Shown piece after piece: positions 1-5,889 of a DNA stretch of 8,087 bases. The DNA is from DASZIT01 sp036264255 (GTDB lineage: Bacteria > Actinomycetota > Acidimicrobiia > Acidimicrobiales > RAAP-2). Where the stretch lies: NCBI GenBank assembly GCA_036264255.1, contig DATARI010000050.1, positions 1 to 8,087 of the forward strand. Direction: 5' to 3'. Below the pieces are notes generated by a model. That model made no database searches. It had not been told where the DNA came from and saw only the letters and a list, made by a program, of their open reading frames with translations. How positions within the stretch are numbered: position 1 is the stretch's first letter; every line of letters begins with the position of its first letter. A program made the translations under genes and the position numbers.

Positions 1-654
1 CACTCCTTCGGCCAGGAGCCGCTCGACCCGGCCTTGATGGGTCGTCCGCGATCCCATCGCGCCCAGGTAGCCGACGTCGGTGTCCAGGGCGGCGAGGAGG
101 GCGGGAACATCGAACTTGTGGTCGTGGGTGAGCACACAGACGGCGTCCAAGGGGCCCAATGGATCCTGGATCTTCTCCAGGAAGCGATGGGGCCAGTCCA
201 CCACCACCTCGTCGGCTTCGGGGAAGCGGGCCTGGGTGGCGAACGTCGGCCGGGCGTCGCACACAGTGACGTGGTAGCCGAGCACCTTGGCCATCCTCAC
301 CAGCGCCCCGGTGAAGTCGACGGCGCCGAAGATCACCATGCGGCGAGCCGGCGCGAATACCTCGATGAACACCGTGACGTCGGTCCGTCGGGCTTCCCCG
401 CGGGGACCGTAGTGACGGGCCACGCTGTGGCCGGTTTCCAGTGCCGCCCGTACATCCCGGACGACCACCCGGTCGAGTTCGCTCTCCCCCAACGAGCCGA
501 CTGGCTCGGCGTCGGGGCGGACCACCAGCTTGGCCCCGAGCCGGGGAAGGGTCTCGGCCGAATCGTCGCGGGTGGCCAACTCGATGACGGTGGCCAGCGC
601 CACCGAGGTCCCGGCTCGTAGGCAGTCTCGGACTACCGCGAACGAGTCGTCCAT
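1..654 (-). CDS. xdhC: XdhC family maturation factor, C-terminal part (CoxF-like), cut by window edge
   Basis: This is the second half of an XdhC-type protein. The family binds molybdenum cofactor and helps mature and insert it into xanthine-dehydrogenase-family enzymes in the cytoplasm. 218 residues are visible and the 3' end lies outside the window. Residues 1-103 hold a linker plus a segment ending in TVFIEVFAP. A Rossmann-like XdhC_C domain follows from about residue 105: RMVIFGAVDF, then VTVCDARPTF, ARFPEADEVVVDWPHR, VLTHDHKFD, and the family hallmark YLGAMGSRTTHQ near 197-207. The start is ATG at 654, sharing its A with the TGA of the upstream N-terminal frame (TGATG). A GGAG lies 11 bases upstream, so translational coupling is likely. 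Many actinobacterial homologues are single proteins of nearly 400 residues that fuse both parts, so this may be a natural split or a frameshift. The family call is firm; the split form is the odd point. Confidence 0.87.
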   Translation of the reverse strand, partial: MDDSFAVVRDCLRAGTSVALATVIELATRDDSAETLPRLGAKLVVRPDAEPVGSLGESELDRVVVRDVRAALETGHSVARHYGPRGEARRTDVTVFIEVFAPARRMVIFGAVDFTGALVRMAKVLGYHVTVCDARPTFATQARFPEADEVVVDWPHRFLEKIQDPLGPLDAVCVLTHDHKFDVPALLAALDTDVGYLGAMGSRTTHQGRVERLLAEGV

Positions 655-965
655 CAATCGAGCGGCTCCACGAAGATGCGGACCGTCCCCCCGCAGGTGA
701 GCCCGACCGAGAAGGCGTCCTCGTCGGAGTAGCCGAAGGTGCAAAGCCGGGGCTGACCGGAGGCCAACACCTCGAGGGCCTCTGCGACCACTGCGCTTTC
801 GACGCATCCGCCCGACACCGAACCCGCCACCCGACCCTCGTCGTTCACCGCCATGGCGGCGCCGGGCTCACGCGGACCGGAGCCGGTGACGGCCACCACC
901 CGAGCCAACGCGACCCGATGGCCGTCGCGCTGCCAGTGTTCGATGTCGTCAAGCACGTCCTTCAT
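654..965 (-). CDS. xdhC: XdhC/CoxI family protein, N-terminal domain only
   Basis: A 103-residue protein corresponding to the XdhC_CoxI domain, the N-terminal part of XdhC-type factors for molybdenum hydroxylases. Visible motifs are GSGPREPGAAM (28-38), GSVSGGCVESAV (48-59, with Cys54) and GLTCGGTVRIFVEPL (88-102, with Cys91). These are the usual conserved blocks, and the cysteines are candidates for cofactor or sulfur handling. The ATG at 965 is preceded by a GGGGGGAAG Shine-Dalgarno-like stretch with 9 bases between. The stop overlaps the start of the C-terminal frame. In fused homologues the EPL ending runs straight into a sequence like that of the next frame, so the two products probably work as one unit. 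It lies 94 bases downstream of mog on the same strand, consistent with a cofactor maturation operon. Confidence 0.88.
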   Translation of the reverse strand: MKDVLDDIEHWQRDGHRVALARVVAVTGSGPREPGAAMAVNDEGRVAGSVSGGCVESAVVAEALEVLASGQPRLCTFGYSDEDAFSVGLTCGGTVRIFVEPLD

Positions 966-1008
966 TGCTGCACGCTTCCCCCCGGACCTTGGCAGTTGGC
1001 CCTACGCC

Positions 1009-1037
1009 ACACTAACCACCGGTCGGCGTTGTCTCGA
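1009..1037 (-). promoter_or_regulatory. possible weak promoter for xdhC
   Basis: In the gap between mog and xdhC, the minus strand reads TCGAGA (1037-1032), 17 bases, then TAGTGT (1014-1009). The -35 matches TTGACA at 4 of 6 and the -10 fits TANNNT. The position, about 44 bases before the start codon, is plausible. In GC-rich DNA this degree of match can arise by chance, and xdhC may simply be co-transcribed with mog. Confidence 0.25.
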
Positions 1038-1059
1038 TTCCGCGTCGTCTCCCGCCGGG

Positions 1060-1527
1060 TCAGTGAGGATGCTGTCCGGCGAGGAGCTCGAGCGCGTGGT
1101 CGAGGACATCGACCACGGCTTCGAGAGACTCCACCGCGCCTTTCGGGGACCCCGGAAGGTTGAGCACCAGGCACTGGCCGATGGTGCCCGCCATCCCCCG
1201 AGACAGGCGCCCCAAGGGGCTGGCGGCCCTCATGGCTTCGGCCAGGCCAGGAGCCTGGCGTTCGATGACCGAATCGGTTGCCTCCGGCGTGAGGTCGGTG
1301 GGGGAGAAGCCGGTGCCCCCCGTGGTGACCACCAGTCCGGCGAAGTGGCTGGTCAGCTCCACCAGGGCCGCCGCCACCGGAACCACGCCGTCGGGCACCA
1401 CCCGCCGGTGCACCACCTGAAAGCCGCGGCCGGCGAGGAGGCGGGCGAGTTCGTCACCCGAACCGTCCTGGCGGGTGCCTTGGCTGACCGAGTCCGAGAC
1501 GGTGAGGATCTTGGCGTCGAGGGCCAT
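1060..1527 (-). CDS. mog: MogA/MoaB-family molybdopterin adenylyltransferase
   Basis: A 155-residue protein of the MoCF_biosynth fold. The family binds molybdopterin; MogA-type members adenylate it with ATP so that molybdate can be inserted. Visible motifs are ILTVSDSVSQGTRQDGSG near the N-terminus (7-24), TTGGTGFSPTDLTPEA (68-83, with the acidic residue of the catalytic loop) and NLPGSPKG (123-130). The length fits the single-domain MogA/MoaB family, and there is no MoeA-like or CinA extension. The frame stays open upstream to 1680, but conservation begins at ALDAKILTVSDS. A start further upstream would overlap the divergent gene, so ATG at 1527 is chosen. It lacks a good Shine-Dalgarno sequence but has TAACGT seven bases before the ATG, fitting leaderless transcription. 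It sits beside xdhC and a molybdenum hydroxylase. MogA versus MoaB cannot be separated by eye. Confidence 0.88.
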   Translation of the reverse strand: MALDAKILTVSDSVSQGTRQDGSGDELARLLAGRGFQVVHRRVVPDGVVPVAAALVELTSHFAGLVVTTGGTGFSPTDLTPEATDSVIERQAPGLAEAMRAASPLGRLSRGMAGTIGQCLVLNLPGSPKGAVESLEAVVDVLDHALELLAGQHPH

Positions 1528-1534
1528 CGCGATG

Positions 1535-1540
1535 ACGTTA
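1535..1540 (-). promoter_or_regulatory. -10 element of a leaderless mog promoter
   Basis: The minus strand reads TAACGT followed by seven bases and then the ATG of mog. That is the TANNNT spacing expected when transcription begins at the start codon, a common arrangement in actinobacteria. No convincing -35 hexamer is seen upstream, and no ribosome binding site competes with this reading. Confidence 0.4.
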
Positions 1541-1571
1541 CCGCCGGGGCCGGTGGCTCCCGCCGGTGGGG

Positions 1572-1596
1572 GTATCCCGGTCCCCGGGTGCGATAC
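1572..1596. repeat. dyad over the divergent promoter spacer (possible operator)
   Basis: Outer arms GTATC (1572-1576) and GATAC (1592-1596) are exact inverted repeats. Between them lies CCCGG-TCC-CCGGG (1576-1588), a second, off-centre dyad. The right outer arm overlaps the -10 of the plus-strand gene, so a bound protein could block that promoter and perhaps influence mog. The arms are short and this is only a candidate. Confidence 0.25.
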
Positions 1597-1597
1597 T
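1589..1597 (+). promoter_or_regulatory. extended -10 of a leaderless promoter for the PPOX-fold gene
   Basis: TGC followed by GATACT forms an extended -10 (TGN plus a hexamer matching TATAAT at 4 of 6). Six bases separate it from the ATG at 1604, so transcription would begin at or next to the start codon. GGAG at 1598-1601 lies only two bases before the ATG, too close to act as a normal ribosome binding site. Confidence 0.45.
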
Positions 1598-1603
1598 GGA
1601 GCC

Positions 1604-2161
1604 ATGGGAAAGACCTTTGCGGCCATCGACGAGAGGCTGGCCGAGTGGCTGGTCGAGCAGCCGGTCTTCTTCGTCTCCACTGCACCCCTCGACGGTGATG
1701 GATTGGTGAACTGCTCGCCGAAGGGGAATCGGCACGAGTTCGCGGTGTTGGGGGAGCGGAGCGTGGCCTACCTCGACCAGACCGGGAGCGGGGTGGAGAC
1801 GATCGCCCATCTCCAGGAGAACGGGCGGATCGTCATCATGTTCTGCGCCTTTGCCGGTCCTCCGCGCATCGTGCGTCTGCACGGGACCGGTCGGGTGGTG
1901 TTCCGGGACGACCCGGCCTTCGAGGACCTGGCCGGCCAGTTCCCCGGGGGAGCGGGCATCGGGGTGCGCTCCGTCATCACCGTCGAGGTGAGCCGGATCG
2001 CCGACTCCTGTGGCTACGGCGTGCCGATCATGGCCTTCGAGGAGCACCGTCCGACGATGGACCAGTGGTCGGCCCGGAAGGGAACCGAAGGGATCCGCGC
2101 CTACTGGGCCGAGAAGAACGCCGCCAGCATCGACGGCATCGAGGGTCTCAGCCTGAATTAG
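1604..2161 (+). CDS. pyridoxamine 5'-phosphate oxidase-fold flavoprotein
   Basis: A 185-residue cytoplasmic protein of the PNPOx-like split-barrel superfamily, whose members bind FMN, F420 or haem and mostly reduce or oxidise small molecules. Recognisable segments are PVFFVSTAPLDGDGLVNCSPKG (20-41, the first barrel strands and cofactor-binding loop), a strand and helix around IVIMFCAFAGPPRIVRLHGTG (76-96), and the C-terminal stretch GYGVPIMAFEEHRPTMDQWS followed by RAYWAEKNAASIDG. That ending is typical of a widespread actinobacterial subgroup of unknown substrate. Length is normal. The ATG at 1604 is where similarity begins, though the frame is open upstream. It diverges from mog across 76 bases and precedes the hydroxylase genes by 166 bases, so a functional link is possible but unproven. 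It is not recognised as PdxH itself. Confidence 0.82.
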   Translation: MGKTFAAIDERLAEWLVEQPVFFVSTAPLDGDGLVNCSPKGNRHEFAVLGERSVAYLDQTGSGVETIAHLQENGRIVIMFCAFAGPPRIVRLHGTGRVVFRDDPAFEDLAGQFPGGAGIGVRSVITVEVSRIADSCGYGVPIMAFEEHRPTMDQWSARKGTEGIRAYWAEKNAASIDGIEGLSLN

Positions 2162-2226
2162 GACCCGGCACCGACCCGACCTAACCTTGCCGACTGTGCA
2201 CGGCCACATGTCGAACCCCAAACTAT

Positions 2227-2240
2227 TGGTCGCCGGACCA
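2227..2240. repeat. inverted repeat next to the hydroxylase -35 (possible operator)
   Basis: TGGTC-GCCG-GACCA is a perfect dyad with five-base arms, ending one base before the proposed -35 box. The first nine bases, TGGTCGCCG, recur exactly at 2285-2293, downstream of the expected transcription start. A regulator could bind both copies. The motif is short and no regulator gene is in the window. Confidence 0.3.
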
Positions 2241-2270
2241 TTGATCGAAGCCCGGCGGAAGCCTTACTGT
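2241..2270 (+). promoter_or_regulatory. candidate promoter of the molybdenum hydroxylase operon
   Basis: TTGATC (2241-2246) and TACTGT (2265-2270) are separated by 18 bases. The -35 matches TTGACA at 4 of 6, and the -10 fits TANNNT. Transcription would begin near 2277, leaving a leader of about 50 bases that carries a strong ribosome binding site. This is the best promoter-like pair in the 166-base gap between the PPOX-fold gene and the hydroxylase. Confidence 0.4.
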
Positions 2271-2310
2271 GGTGACAGGAACGGTGGTCGCCGAGATGCC
2301 GCGATCACTC

Positions 2311-2321
2311 AGGGGGAGGGG
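2311..2321 (+). promoter_or_regulatory. strong ribosome binding site fixing the hydroxylase start
   Basis: AGGGGGAGGGG lies six bases before the ATG at 2328. The frame is open further upstream to 2187, but only this ATG has a strong site. Starting here also puts the twin-arginine motif about 42 residues from the N-terminus. Confidence 0.7.
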
Positions 2322-2327
2322 CCATCG

Positions 2328-4730
2328 ATGAAGGTACGTCTACGGCGAGGGAGCACGGAGGCGGTACCGTCCGAGGCTGAGGAGCTCCCGGGTTCGTACC
2401 CCCGCCCGATCGCCGTGCCCGAGCTCGACCCCAATCCGAAGGGCATCAACCGGCGCCGCTTCCTCGGCTACGTGCTGGCGGCGCCGACCCTGGTGGTCGC
2501 CGCCCGGATGGTGTTTGATGACGCCGCGCCCCAAGTCGCCGGGGCCGCCATCCCCTCGCTCCCCGAACTGTCCGACCTCTACGACCTCGGGGACCTCCAG
2601 GACCTCGCCGCCTCGGCCACCTCCGGGTTGATCTCGATCACCGTCAACAAAGACGGGACCGCAGCCTTCGCCTTGCCCCGTGCCGAGGTCGGGCAGGGCA
2701 TCACCACCTCGATCGGGATGGTCATCGCCGAGGAGATGGACCTCCCGCTGTCCGACGTCATCGTCACCCTGGCCGACGCCCGACCGGAGTTGGTGTTCAA
2801 CCAATTCACCGGCGGGTCGAACACCACCCGATCCATCTACCAACCGGTGCGGGTGGCGGCAGCCACCGCTCGCGCCCGGCTGGTGGGGGCGGCGGCCGCC
2901 CAGTGGGGGGTGCCGGAGGCGTCGCTGACCGTCAAGAACGGGGTCATCACCGCCCCGTCGGGCAAGACCGCCACCTATGGCTCCCTGGCCACCGCGGCAG
3001 CGGCCACCCAGCCCAGCTCGCTGAGCGTCCAGCTCAAGCCCGCCTCCGCCTTCACCCTCATCGGTACCCCGCAGAACCGCACCGACGCGCTGGCGTCGGT
3101 CACCGGGACCAAGGTGTTCACCATGGACCTCGAGGTCCCGAACGCGCTGCCGACCATGGTCTGCCGCCCCCCGACCATCAACGGCACGGTGAAGTCGGTG
3201 GCCAACCTGGCCGCGGTCAAGGCGATGCCCGGCATCACCGACGTCGTCCCCATCTCCACCGGCGTGGCGGTGCGGGGGGCCACCTTCGGTCAGTGCATCG
3301 ACGCGGTCGACGCCCTCGTCGTCTCCTGGGGGCCCGGCACCGAGGACGCCCAGTCGGACGCCACCGTCCTCGCCGAGCTGAAGAACGCCGAGTTGCCGCT
3401 TTTGGCCCCACCCCTCAACTTGCTGGCCAAGACGATCGAGAGCGAGTTCACCTTCTACTTCCGGAGCAACAGCCCGCTCGAGACCAACTGCGCCATCGCC
3501 GACGTCCGGCCAAACCGGGCCGAGGTCTGGTCGAGCCTGAAGGTACCGATCCTCGCCCAGGAGAACATCGCCGCCCGGCTGGGGCTCCCGGTGAGCGCGG
3601 TGACGGTGCACGTGATGTTGGGTGGCGGCTCCTTCGGCCGTCACCTGTTCTCCGACGCCGCCCTAGAGGCGGTGGAGATCTCCCAGAAGCTCGGCAAGCC
3701 GGTGAAGCTGATGTGGCACCGCACCGATGACTTCCGCCACGGCCGCACCCACCCGATGGCCACCAACCGGGTCCGTGCATCGTACGTGCCCGGAAACGTC
3801 CTCACCTTCGAGCAGCGGCACACCAGCGTCTCCACCGACTTCACCCATGGGTTCGGCGAGATCCTCACCTCCACCCTGGCCGAACTCCCGACCGGCAACC
3901 TCGGCTACGCGGAGACCATCTTCGAGCTCACCCAGAACGTGCCCTACAACTTCGGGGTCACCTCCCAGCTGCTCAACGAAGTCGACATGGGCTTCCATAC
4001 CGGCAGCATGCGCAACATCTACTCTCCCGATGTCGCTACCGCCCAGGAGTTGATGGTCGACCAGATCGCCAAGGGCATGTCGATGGATCCCTACACCTTC
4101 CGGCACCAGTTCCTGAAGGATGACCGCTCCCGGGCGGTACTCGACAAGGCGGCCCAGGTCGGGAACTGGGGACGGGCCATGCCCCCGGGGACCGCTCAGG
4201 GGATCGCCTTCCACGCCGAGTACAAGGGGGTGTGCGCCGCCCTGGTGGAGATCGACTGCACCCCGGCGACCGTCAACCGGGTGGTGCCCAACGCCGTCAC
4301 CGGGCCCCGGGTCACCAAAGTGGTGTTCGTCGTCGACGTCGGCCTCCCCATCAATCCCCGGGGTCTCGAAGCCCAGATGCACGGGGGGATCATGGACGGG
4401 ATCGCCCAGGCCCTCACCTCGAGCCTGCACTTCCAGAACGGCATCCCCCTCGAGGGCAGCTGGGACAACTACTTCTACACCCGGCAGTGGAACGTGCCGC
4501 CGGAGGTGGAGGTGGTGGTGATGCCGCCCACCACCGGCCAACCCGGTGGGGCCGGCGAGTTCGGTGTGGCCGCCTCCATGGCCGCGGTGGCCTGCGCATA
4601 CACCCGGGCCACCGGGACCCTGCCCACCAGCTTCCCGATCAACCACAACGGCCCGCTGGGATTCACCCCGGAGTCGCTGGTGCCACCGCTTCCCGAATCG
4701 CCCACCGACGGCCTCGCCAACGCCTTCTAG
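2328..4730 (+). CDS. Tat-exported molybdopterin-binding subunit of an IorB-type molybdenum hydroxylase
   Basis: An 800-residue catalytic subunit of the xanthine oxidase superfamily, of the isoquinoline 1-oxidoreductase beta/aldehyde dehydrogenase type. The family hydroxylates N-heterocycles or oxidises aldehydes at a Mo centre. Residues 1-40 are a long polar leader. NRRRFLG (41-47) and a hydrophobic stretch (48-59) form a twin-arginine signal. A cofactor-binding block follows with AEVGQGITTSIG (119-130) and TGGSNTTRS (161-169). The a/b hammerhead comes next (about 255-335), then LGGGSFGRHLF (431-441), MRNIYSPD (561-568), a second cofactor-binding region, and GGAGEFGVA (740-748), where Glu744 is the expected catalytic base. 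The GQG block precedes the hammerhead, the permuted order known for IorB-type enzymes, and the length is typical of a single-chain form. The [2Fe-2S] subunit gene follows at once. No FAD subunit or cytochrome domain is present. The substrate cannot be read from sequence. Confidence 0.92.
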   Translation: MKVRLRRGSTEAVPSEAEELPGSYPRPIAVPELDPNPKGINRRRFLGYVLAAPTLVVAARMVFDDAAPQVAGAAIPSLPELSDLYDLGDLQDLAASATSGLISITVNKDGTAAFALPRAEVGQGITTSIGMVIAEEMDLPLSDVIVTLADARPELVFNQFTGGSNTTRSIYQPVRVAAATARARLVGAAAAQWGVPEASLTVKNGVITAPSGKTATYGSLATAAAATQPSSLSVQLKPASAFTLIGTPQNRTDALASVTGTKVFTMDLEVPNALPTMVCRPPTINGTVKSVANLAAVKAMPGITDVVPISTGVAVRGATFGQCIDAVDALVVSWGPGTEDAQSDATVLAELKNAELPLLAPPLNLLAKTIESEFTFYFRSNSPLETNCAIADVRPNRAEVWSSLKVPILAQENIAARLGLPVSAVTVHVMLGGGSFGRHLFSDAALEAVEISQKLGKPVKLMWHRTDDFRHGRTHPMATNRVRASYVPGNVLTFEQRHTSVSTDFTHGFGEILTSTLAELPTGNLGYAETIFELTQNVPYNFGVTSQLLNEVDMGFHTGSMRNIYSPDVATAQELMVDQIAKGMSMDPYTFRHQFLKDDRSRAVLDKAAQVGNWGRAMPPGTAQGIAFHAEYKGVCAALVEIDCTPATVNRVVPNAVTGPRVTKVVFVVDVGLPINPRGLEAQMHGGIMDGIAQALTSSLHFQNGIPLEGSWDNYFYTRQWNVPPEVEVVVMPPTTGQPGGAGEFGVAASMAAVACAYTRATGTLPTSFPINHNGPLGFTPESLVPPLPESPTDGLANAF

Positions 4731-4733
4731 GAG
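4729..4733 (+). promoter_or_regulatory. ribosome binding site overlapping the upstream stop codon
   Basis: AGGAG uses the last two bases of the large-subunit TAG stop and lies five bases before the ATG at 4739. Terminating ribosomes sit on the site for the small subunit, which would couple the two subunits' synthesis. Confidence 0.65.
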
Positions 4734-4738
4734 CCACC

Positions 4739-5215
4739 ATGCCCATCCAGACATTCAAGGTCAACGGTCAGACGGTCAGCGTGGACGTCGCCGACGACGT
4801 ACGGCTGCTGTGGGTGCTGCGCGACCTGCTCGGCATCCATGGCCCCAAGTACGGCTGCGGGCTCGAGGTGTGCCGGGCCTGCACCAGCCATATCAACGGG
4901 CTCGCCTTCTCCCCCTGCTCGACGCCGGTGTCCGACATCAAGCCGACCGACGAGATCACCACCATCGAAGGCCTGCCGGCCACCGTCGGCAAGCCGCTCC
5001 ACCCCATGCAAGAAGCCTGGCTGTCCCTCGACGTCCCCCAGTGCGGCTACTGCCAACCGGGGCAGATCATGGCGGCGGTGGCCCTGGTCAAAGAGGTCCA
5101 ATCCGAAGGCCGGACCATCACCGAGGCCGATCTGGACGGCATCCGCAACATCTGCCGGTGCGGCACCTACCCCCGCATCCGCCAAGCGATCGTCGCCGGC
5201 GAACAGGCGATGTAG
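4739..5215 (+). CDS. [2Fe-2S] iron-sulfur subunit of the molybdenum hydroxylase (IorA-type)
   Basis: A 158-residue electron-transfer subunit that carries electrons from the Mo centre of the large subunit. The N-terminal ferredoxin-like domain binds a plant-type cluster through Cys40, Cys45, Cys48 and Cys60 (CGLEVCRAC then C after 11 residues). The C-terminal four-helix domain binds the second cluster through Cys102, Cys105, Cys139 and Cys141 (QCGYCQPGQ and NICRCGTY). All eight ligands are present. CRACTSHING is the form seen in IorA-like subunits, where xanthine dehydrogenases usually have CGAC. No signal peptide or cytochrome extension is visible, so it probably leaves the cytoplasm bound to the Tat-targeted large subunit. 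It begins eight bases after the large-subunit stop and is surely co-transcribed with it. The ATG at 4739 gives the usual family N-terminus. Confidence 0.94.
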   Translation: MPIQTFKVNGQTVSVDVADDVRLLWVLRDLLGIHGPKYGCGLEVCRACTSHINGLAFSPCSTPVSDIKPTDEITTIEGLPATVGKPLHPMQEAWLSLDVPQCGYCQPGQIMAAVALVKEVQSEGRTITEADLDGIRNICRCGTYPRIRQAIVAGEQAM

Positions 5216-5289
5216 CCGACGGATGCGCCCTGCCAACCCTCGGTGAGTTCCACCGGCCGTGGGTGGTGCCCGATCCAGCGAGCCTCGAG

Positions 5290-5838
5290 ATGACGGCGGC
5301 GATCCTCCTGTGCGCCGGCGGGTCGAGCCGGTTCACCGGCGGCGAGTCCAAGTTGTTGGCCCCGTTCCGGGGAAGGCCGTTGGTGTCGTGGGCCCTCGAG
5401 CACGTGGCCGCCGCTGGCCTGGAGGAGACGTTGGTGGTGGTCGGGGCGGTGGACCTCGCCGGGCTGTTGCCCGACGGCGCGGTGGTGGTGGAGAACCCGA
5501 GGTGGGCGTCCGGCCAGGCGACCTCGCTCCAGGCCGGCATCGCCGCCGCCGCCGACCGGGGACACGAGGTGGTGGTCATCGGGCTCGGCGACCAACCGTT
5601 GGTGCCCCCGGAAGCCTGGACGGCGGTGGCCGGAACCGACAGCCCCATCGCGGTGGCCACCTTCCAAGGTCAGCGGACCCCGCCGACCCGCCTGGCCCGT
5701 TCGGTGTGGGGCCTCCTGCCCACCGACGGGGACCTCGGTGCCCGGCCCCTCATGCAGGCCCGACCCGAGCTGGTCCAGGAAGTGCCGTGCCCGGGGGAGG
5801 CGCTGGACATCGACACCATCGAGGACCTCCTCCGCTGA
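5290..5838 (+). CDS. mocA: MocA-type molybdenum cofactor cytidylyltransferase
   Basis: A 182-residue NTP-transferase of the MobA/MocA family. MocA joins CMP from CTP to molybdopterin-Mo to give the cytosine dinucleotide cofactor used by bacterial molybdenum hydroxylases. Visible motifs are AAILLCAGGSSRF (3-15, nucleotide loop) with GGESKLL and Lys21, NPRWASGQATSLQAGI (69-84), VIGLGDQPLV (96-105, metal-binding Asp), DGDLGARPLM (146-155) and DIDT (173-176). SKLL and GDQP resemble MocA more than GTP-using MobA, and the place directly after the hydroxylase genes agrees. The usual GHP or GNP in the middle is replaced by TPP (130-132). No clear ribosome binding site precedes the ATG at 5290. A GTG at 5263 in frame is an alternative start, but similarity begins at the ATG. 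The gap from the iron-sulfur gene is 74 bases. Confidence 0.85.
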   Translation: MTAAILLCAGGSSRFTGGESKLLAPFRGRPLVSWALEHVAAAGLEETLVVVGAVDLAGLLPDGAVVVENPRWASGQATSLQAGIAAAADRGHEVVVIGLGDQPLVPPEAWTAVAGTDSPIAVATFQGQRTPPTRLARSVWGLLPTDGDLGARPLMQARPELVQEVPCPGEALDIDTIEDLLR

Positions 5839-5848
5839 CGTTGGCTCA

Positions 5849-5870
5849 CCGGTCGCGGGTGCCGCGCCGG
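5849..5870. terminator. GC-rich hairpin between convergent genes (possible bidirectional terminator)
   Basis: CCGG-T-CGCGG, loop GTG, then CCGCG-CCGG gives a nine-pair stem with one bulged T and a three-base loop. It lies 10 bases after the mocA stop, in the 67-base gap where mocA and the deacetylase gene converge. Neither side has a T tract, so it would be a non-canonical terminator of the sort proposed for high-GC actinobacteria. Confidence 0.4.
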
Positions 5871-5889
5871 AATGCCGGGCATCAACCGG

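Noticed and set aside
34..621. 195-codon plus-strand frame opposite the XdhC C-terminal part
   Set aside because: The minus strand there encodes an unbroken XdhC_C domain with its hallmark motifs; the plus-strand translation is His/Gly-rich with no family.
853..1698. 281-codon plus-strand frame opposite xdhC and mog
   Set aside because: It covers mog antisense, has no recognisable domain and overlaps two starts with clear family motifs.
2162..2327. Molybdenum cofactor riboswitch ahead of the hydroxylase
   Set aside because: The predicted transcription start leaves a leader of only about 50 bases, and I see no multi-stem fold there. A covariance search with the Moco RNA model would settle it.
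2340..3644. 434-codon open frame on the minus strand inside the hydroxylase gene
   Set aside because: Gly/Asp/His-rich translation with no known motif, wholly antisense to a conserved enzyme. It follows from the strong third-position G/C bias.
3663..4754. 363-codon open frame on the minus strand across the end of the hydroxylase gene
   Set aside because: Composition is low-complexity Gly/Val/His and it shadows a well-supported gene. No ribosome binding site or family motif.
5223..5246. Seven-residue mini-frame between the iron-sulfur gene and mocA, as a possible leader peptide
   Set aside because: No ribosome binding site and no attenuator-like hairpin follows it. Such short frames are expected by chance.
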